From a virus: a DNA stretch of 22,359 bases. Shown here piece after piece: positions 17,972-22,359 of this stretch. The DNA lies in IMG/VR virus record IMGVR_UViG_3300023192_002385, positions 1 to 22,359 of that record, one strand, 5' to 3'. A program made the position numbers and the translations under genes. Under the pieces are notes generated by a model. The model was not told the DNA's origin. It was given only the letters and a program-made list of their open reading frames with translations, and made no database searches. Numbering within the stretch: position 1 is the first letter of the stretch; each line of letters starts with the position of its first letter.

Positions 17972-18991
17972 ATGCCAGCAGATTTTAAACGATGTATATT
18001 AGACGTTACTACACAACAAACAAAAAAAGGAAAGTCTGATAAAGATGCTAAAGCTTCGGCTTTTGCTATTTGTACATCGCGTTTTAAGAAAGCCGGTAGA
18101 AGGTATAAAGAGATGAAAAATATGAAAATAAATTTTGTTGTACCTATCGTTGAAAGCTATTCAGAAAACACAACTGATGATGGCATTCTGCGAATCGAAG
18201 GTGTTGCAATTGAGGAAACTACTTCGCGTAACAACGTTACGTATGAAATTGGTGAAATTAGTAAAGCAGCAGAAACTCTAGTCGGAGTACCACTTTTGAA
18301 AGATCATGAGAATACCGTTGACGGTATTGTCGGTCGAGTAACTGAAGCCTATGTAGACGGAAAGCAATTGAAGTTTAAGGCAGATGTAGTCGATGAATCT
18401 ATGCAAAAGAAGATTCGTAGTGGCTTAATCAGAAATGTTTCTGTCGGTTCCAAAATTGAGGAACTTAAAAAAATAGTTGAAGATGGAGTTACGAATTTTG
18501 TAGCGAAGAGTATCGAGTTCTTAGAATTATCGTTGGTAGCAATACCTGGTGTTCCGGGCGCAACATTCTCTGCAAGAGTTACAGAGGCGTACAATTCTTT
18601 CGAAAGTAAAGAACAAGAAAAAATGGAACGAAAATTGGAAGCAATTGAAGAAAAACTTGCTCTTCTCTTAAAAGAAGACGCAGAAGAAACCGAAGCAGAA
18701 CCAGAAGCTGAAGCTGAAAAAGAAAAAGAAGCAGAAGCAGAACCAGAAGCTGAGGAGAATGACGACGCAGCAGAAGAGAAACTTAATAATATGAAATCAG
18801 AAATTTCAGAATTAAAGTCTCACATGTTGGATTTAACCAAAGAAGTAATTAAGTCACGAGCTATTACTTCGGAAAATGTAAAAGCATTACCAGAATGGGT
18901 ATCAGGCGAATTGAAAAATGAGCGTGGTAACTACTGGCAGGAATGGGATATGGCCTATTGGCGAGAACATCACCCATTAGCAAAACTATAG
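17972..18991 (+). CDS. prohead protease fused to scaffold
   Basis: The 339-residue protein has three parts. Residues 1-50 form an extra basic N-terminal segment (ADFKRCILDV; ASAFAICTSRFKKAG). Residues about 52-208 are a prohead serine protease: VGVPLLKDHEN (His112), GLIRNVSVGSKI (Ser157 or Ser160) and IEFLELSLVAIPGVPGATF. Residues about 210-300 are a Glu/Ala-rich low-complexity stretch and a coiled coil, fitting a scaffold that the protease cuts away. The capsid gene follows one gene later, with no sign of a separate scaffold, so the fusion supplies that job. It ends in an aromatic tail (WQEWDMAYW). A TATA box lies 22 bases upstream. Confidence 0.88.
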   Translation: MPADFKRCILDVTTQQTKKGKSDKDAKASAFAICTSRFKKAGRRYKEMKNMKINFVVPIVESYSENTTDDGILRIEGVAIEETTSRNNVTYEIGEISKAAETLVGVPLLKDHENTVDGIVGRVTEAYVDGKQLKFKADVVDESMQKKIRSGLIRNVSVGSKIEELKKIVEDGVTNFVAKSIEFLELSLVAIPGVPGATFSARVTEAYNSFESKEQEKMERKLEAIEEKLALLLKEDAEETEAEPEAEAEKEKEAEAEPEAEENDDAAEEKLNNMKSEISELKSHMLDLTKEVIKSRAITSENVKALPEWVSGELKNERGNYWQEWDMAYWREHHPLAKL

Positions 18992-19003
18992 GAAATAAAA
19001 TAA

Positions 19004-19429
19004 ATGGTAAACACACAATTAATTAATATGCCTGGTACTACGTACCATGCAGTTGCTAGTGGCGCAGTCTCAGCAGGAGACTTATTAGCATCAGCATCAA
19101 CAACCAACGTTATGACTGCAATCAGTCAAGCAGGTTATGAAGCTGGCACAGTGCTAGTGGCCGTAGCAACAACAAGTGATGACGCAATCATCGTGGGGGT
19201 AGCCCTTACAGACGCAGCAAGCGGAGAAACATTATCCGTAGCAACACAAGGTTTGTTCATCTTCGCAGGAGACGCAGCTAACGTTTCAACAACTGGGAAG
19301 CTCGTAGAACAAGGTGCAACAGCACAAACCGTTAAAGACGCAGCAAGTTACAGCAATGTAATCGGCAGAGCAGTAACTGGTTCAACTGCAGCAGCATCAA
19401 AATACCTTTTGGTAAGATTAAACATTTAG
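19004..19429 (+). CDS. capsid decoration-like protein (DUF2190-type)
   Basis: This 141-residue, Ala/Ser/Thr/Val-rich beta protein contains HAVASGAVSAGDLLASAS near the start, then VGVALTDAASGETLSVATQG and GRAVTGSTAAASKYLLVRL at the end. This SGAVxAGD ... GVAL...GE.xxVxxxG pattern is that of small capsid-decorating proteins encoded beside the major capsid gene. It would bind the outer shell and stabilise it. No protease or membrane feature is present. It is 12 bases after the protease stop and 15 before the capsid ATG. Confidence 0.75.
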   Translation: MVNTQLINMPGTTYHAVASGAVSAGDLLASASTTNVMTAISQAGYEAGTVLVAVATTSDDAIIVGVALTDAASGETLSVATQGLFIFAGDAANVSTTGKLVEQGATAQTVKDAASYSNVIGRAVTGSTAAASKYLLVRLNI

Positions 19430-19444
19430 GAGGAGTGAAGTAAA

Positions 19445-20293
19445 ATGAAATACAATATTAAGGAAAGTGGAATTTTATCCACAGGAAGCACATCGACAGG
19501 AAGCAATGTACTTGCTCCAACCATGGTTTATCGAACCCTGCAAGAAGCAGTACGAAAGAATTTGGTCTTTAGACCATTGGCAGGACTGTTAATTGGTCCG
19601 AACGAAATACCAGGTCCAGCAGTAAAAGTGTCACTACAAGATCCAGAATCTATGGTAGTACACGAAGTAGCTGAAGGAGCTGAATTACCGTACGGTCAAG
19701 AAACGTACAGTCAAATCACATTGACTCCAGTGAAATACGGTGTAACAATCGGAATTACTAGAGAAATGATTGAAGACAGCCAATTCTCAGTAGTTGAGAA
19801 AAACGCAGCAACAGCAGGATATGCTTTAGCTGATAAAGAAGATAGTTTGGTAGCAGACGCTCTAAGTTCTGGAGCCGGAAGCACTGTAACTGGTGGAGCA
19901 ACTCTATCATTAGCTAACTTAACGGAAGCAATGGAAGATTTAGAATCCAGCGGATACACAGCAACTGACTTAATTGTAGGAACTGAAGTAGCAGCAGATA
20001 TTCGAAATTTAGCTGGATTAAACAGCGCAAATTTGAGCATCACATCAAGCGACTTACAAGTACGACTACTTGGAAACATTTTCGGTATGAACGTTATCGT
20101 GTCAAGAAATGTCACAGCTAAACATTGTTTAGTTATTGATAGAAACCACGCATATGCAATTGCTGAAAAGAGACCAGTAACTCTTGAGAATTTTGACGAT
20201 TTCATGAGAGATACAAACCACACTGTAGCAACAATTAGAATTGCAACTTCGGTATTACGAAGTTCTGCAATCGCAAAGATTACTACAAGTTAA
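19445..20293 (+). CDS. major capsid protein (HK97 fold)
   Basis: The 282-residue protein has an N-terminal arm (1-45), an E-loop region (EIPGPAVKVSLQDPESMVVH), the TLTPVKYGVTIGITREMIED strand-helix core (about 91-110), then spine-helix and P/A-domain segments ending in FMRDTNHTVATIRIATSVLR. These match HK97-type capsid proteins from tailed viruses. There is no long N-terminal delta scaffold domain, which agrees with the scaffold being fused to the protease. AGGAGG precedes the ATG, a strong ribosome-binding site suited to the most abundant protein. A hairpin terminator follows. Confidence 0.9.
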   Translation: MKYNIKESGILSTGSTSTGSNVLAPTMVYRTLQEAVRKNLVFRPLAGLLIGPNEIPGPAVKVSLQDPESMVVHEVAEGAELPYGQETYSQITLTPVKYGVTIGITREMIEDSQFSVVEKNAATAGYALADKEDSLVADALSSGAGSTVTGGATLSLANLTEAMEDLESSGYTATDLIVGTEVAADIRNLAGLNSANLSITSSDLQVRLLGNIFGMNVIVSRNVTAKHCLVIDRNHAYAIAEKRPVTLENFDDFMRDTNHTVATIRIATSVLRSSAIAKITTS

Positions 20294-20308
20294 AGTTGAA
20301 TAGATGAT

Positions 20309-20343
20309 GGGAGGGCTTTTATAGTTCTCCCGTTTATTTATTT
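20309..20343 (+). terminator. hairpin with T-rich tail after the capsid gene
   Basis: GGGAG (20309-20313) pairs with CTCCC (20327-20331) and a T-rich stretch follows at 20333-20343. Modest in strength, it may partly stop transcripts after the capsid gene and so raise capsid relative to downstream genes. Confidence 0.55.
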
Positions 20344-20356
20344 ATAATAATCAAGC

Positions 20357-22359
20357 ATGGCACTACCGAGTCAAATTACAGATAGAGAATACCAGAAGTT
20401 TACCGATATTAGCGGGTTACCTGCTATACGTGTAGATGTCGTAAGGACAGTTGGCGGTGGAGGCGGCGGAGGTTCCTCAGCTACAGAATATACTGATGAC
20501 GGATCTTTCACAGTAGCATCCGATAAAGGAAATGCTATTGGAGGTATCTTTACAACAGATACAATAGATGTAGGGGATTACGGCGTATTCAAAATAAACG
20601 CAGATAGAGAACTAGCAACAACTATTGAAAATGCTCCTAGTGTTAAATTACAAGACGGATCAGGAACTTCAATAACTTCAACACTCGTAGGCTCAGATCA
20701 AGGATTGGATGTTCAGATTTTAAACGCATCTTCCATAGGTAGTGGTTCACAATACGCAGATGGAACTACGGTAGCTTCACAAGTCGGTAACATTATTTTA
20801 GGAACTGATGGAACAGATTTACAATTTTTATCTGTTCACACAGATGGAGCATTAAAAGTAAAATCTATTGCTGATACTGTCGACACTAATGTTACAAATT
20901 CAACTCTCGCAGTAACTAAATCTGGAACTTGGAATGTCGGATTAAATACAGGTTCAAATGTAATTGGTAAAGTAAAAGTAACTGATGGCTCAGACGAATT
21001 AGCAATCACCGCGACAGGTCAAGTTAGTGTAGATACTGTAGATACAGTAACAACAATAACTAATGATATCGGTTCTAAAACCAAAGATGGTTCAGGAACT
21101 TCAATAACTTCAACACTCGTAGGTTCAGATCAAGGATTAGATGTTAACTTAGTTAACTCAACAATAGCAGTAACTACTGACGAAGCAAATGATTCTATTC
21201 AAGTATATGGATACGATGGAAGTGCTAATCAAGCAATCAAAACTGATTCATCTGGAAACTTACAAATAGATGTATTAACTCAACCAACCCTTTCAGAATC
21301 AACAGATGATATTTTAGTATATGGTAATGATGGATCTATTAATCGAAAATTAAAAACAGATACTTCAGGAAATTTACAAGTAGATTTAGCATCTTCTTTA
21401 CCTACTGGCACAAATTTAATAGGTGATATCGGAACTATATCTACAATTACAAATAATGTTGATGTAGATTTACATGATGGTGTTGGAGGTTCAATCACTT
21501 CCACAACCGTTGGATTCAACACAGGAATTGATGTTAATATAGTAGGCGGAACTACTGCAGGTTCTCAATATGAAGATGGCGACGTTGTAGTAAGTGGTCA
21601 AGACGGAACAATAGCTATGGGCACAGATGGTTCTAATTTACAATTCTTATCAACAAATTCAAGCGGAAGATTACAAGTAGATATAATTTCGGGAGGAGGG
21701 AGCAATGATTCTGTTATAACAGATGACTCAGCTTTCACTGCCGCATCAGATAAACTTACAGTAACTGGTGGTTTTTATACTACAGACCAAGTAGACGTTG
21801 GCGATGTTGGAGCATTTAAAATAAATGCTGATAGAGAACTCGCAGTGTTTTTAGGAGAATCTTTACCTGCTGGTTCAAATCTTATAGGAGCAGTCACACA
21901 GAGTGGAACGTGGGACATTAATGATATAAGTGGAACAATTAGTCTTCCAACGGGAGCAGCAACTGCGTCTAAACAATTAGCAGATGGTCATAATGTAACT
22001 GTCGATAATGGTTCTGGAGTAAGTGCAGTTAATATTCAAGATGGTGGTAACTCAATTACTATCGACGCTACTTCTTTACCTTTACCTTCTGGAGCAGCAA
22101 CTGAAGCAACTCTTTCAGATATTGAGACTAACACAGACGCATTAGCAGGTGTAACCAGTACAGGAACAGCATTGGATGTAAATGTAGCAAGTGGTACTAT
22201 AATCGCAAATATCGAAGGTGATTATGTAGATGATAGTGCTTTCGCCGTAGGTTCAGACAAAGGATTAATGGTTGGTGGATTCTTTACTACCGATACAATT
22301 GATTCAGGAGACTTCGGAGCTTTCAAGATAAACGCAGACCGTGAGCTTGGAGTATTCTT
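20357..22359 (+). CDS. long repetitive beta-rich structural protein (partial, runs off the end)
   Basis: The frame begins MALPSQITDREYQKFTDISG at ATG 20357 and stays open to the window's end (667 codons). After a seven-glycine linker it is Gly/Ser/Thr/Asp-rich with internal repeats. A roughly 42-residue module, DDSAFxxASDK...GGFFTTDTIDxGDFGAFKINADREL, appears at about 20490, 21720 and 22230. A GTSITSTLVGSDQGLDV unit appears twice, and units like DGTDLQFLS...GxLQVDI recur. Related DD-AF...DEGDVG...DRKL modules are common in phage structural proteins of unknown detail (from memory). A neck, tail or spike protein on the virion surface is likely. A weak AT-rich promoter region precedes the ATG. 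Confidence 0.85.
   Translation, partial: MALPSQITDREYQKFTDISGLPAIRVDVVRTVGGGGGGGSSATEYTDDGSFTVASDKGNAIGGIFTTDTIDVGDYGVFKINADRELATTIENAPSVKLQDGSGTSITSTLVGSDQGLDVQILNASSIGSGSQYADGTTVASQVGNIILGTDGTDLQFLSVHTDGALKVKSIADTVDTNVTNSTLAVTKSGTWNVGLNTGSNVIGKVKVTDGSDELAITATGQVSVDTVDTVTTITNDIGSKTKDGSGTSITSTLVGSDQGLDVNLVNSTIAVTTDEANDSIQVYGYDGSANQAIKTDSSGNLQIDVLTQPTLSESTDDILVYGNDGSINRKLKTDTSGNLQVDLASSLPTGTNLIGDIGTISTITNNVDVDLHDGVGGSITSTTVGFNTGIDVNIVGGTTAGSQYEDGDVVVSGQDGTIAMGTDGSNLQFLSTNSSGRLQVDIISGGGSNDSVITDDSAFTAASDKLTVTGGFYTTDQVDVGDVGAFKINADRELAVFLGESLPAGSNLIGAVTQSGTWDINDISGTISLPTGAATASKQLADGHNVTVDNGSGVSAVNIQDGGNSITIDATSLPLPSGAATEATLSDIETNTDALAGVTSTGTALDVNVASGTIIANIEGDYVDDSAFAVGSDKGLMVGGFFTTDTIDSGDFGAFKINADRELGVF
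20654..20713 (+). repeat. first copy of a 60-base in-frame repeat
   Basis: This segment is nearly identical to 21086-21145, including a run of more than 30 identical bases. The offset is 432 bases, a multiple of three, so it encodes the same GTSITSTLVGSDQGLDV unit twice. Confidence 0.8.
21086..21145 (+). repeat. second copy of the 60-base in-frame repeat
   Basis: This copy of the segment at 20654-20713 differs mostly at silent or near-silent positions. The near identity at base level, higher than that of the other protein modules, points to recent duplication or conversion within the gene. Confidence 0.8.

Noticed and set aside
19711-20223. 170-codon frame on the - strand
   Set aside because: It is antisense to the major capsid gene, whose identity and ribosome-binding site are clear.
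1-22359. CRISPR arrays, tRNA genes, insertion sequences, integrase or attachment sites
   Set aside because: No regularly spaced repeats, tRNA-like T-loop sequences, transposase motifs or recombinase genes were seen by reading; a covariance-model scan would be needed to exclude degenerate tRNAs.

Overview
The window is a continuous piece of a tailed-virus (Caudoviricetes-type) genome or provirus, AT-rich, whose host is very probably an archaeon. The evidence for an archaeal host is an MCM-type replicative helicase, a minimal archaeo-eukaryotic primase, an Hjc-like Holliday junction resolvase, and first genes that begin directly at an ATG about 19-23 bases after a TATA-like box (leaderless start). 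Downstream genes instead use Shine-Dalgarno sites or start-stop overlaps. No host marker narrows the archaeal lineage, and no tRNA, rRNA, CRISPR array, integrase or transposon was seen.

Layout. Positions 1-604 (+): the 3' end of one gene and two tiny genes (a coiled-coil/membrane protein and a cationic helical peptide), a possible end of the late or lysis region. Positions 646-2227 (-): a membrane/surface cassette with a two-helix membrane protein, a membrane-anchored beta-rich protein and a small acidic protein. Positions 2325-10024 (-): the early replication and DNA-modification block. Read in transcription order it has eight very small genes, the primase, an HTH protein, the MCM helicase, an N6-adenine methyltransferase, a basic helical protein, a possible OB-fold protein, a winged-helix regulator, a C5-cytosine methyltransferase with a SEC-C zinc motif inserted, and finally a separately promoted, acidic, exported protein followed by a terminator. 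Positions 10355-12712 (-): a cassette of twelve mostly unknown small genes joined almost entirely by 4-base ATGA overlaps, with a promoter at the front and a strong terminator at the end. Positions 12713-13137: regulatory, non-coding DNA. Positions 13138-13800 (-): a zinc-ribbon protein, the Hjc-like resolvase, and a second zinc-ribbon frame that has no ATG.

Positions 13801-13916 form a divergent promoter region. From 13917 to the right end (+) lies the late module: a coiled-coil protein, a small helical protein, terminase small and large subunits, HK97-type portal, a small unknown protein, a prohead protease fused to a scaffold, a decoration-like protein, the HK97-fold major capsid protein, and a long repetitive structural protein that runs off the end.

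The - strand genes would replicate, modify and repair viral DNA and probably handle the host. The + strand genes build and fill the capsid. If the genome is circular or circularly permuted, the + genes at the left edge would be the end of the late module leaving the right edge; that is inference.
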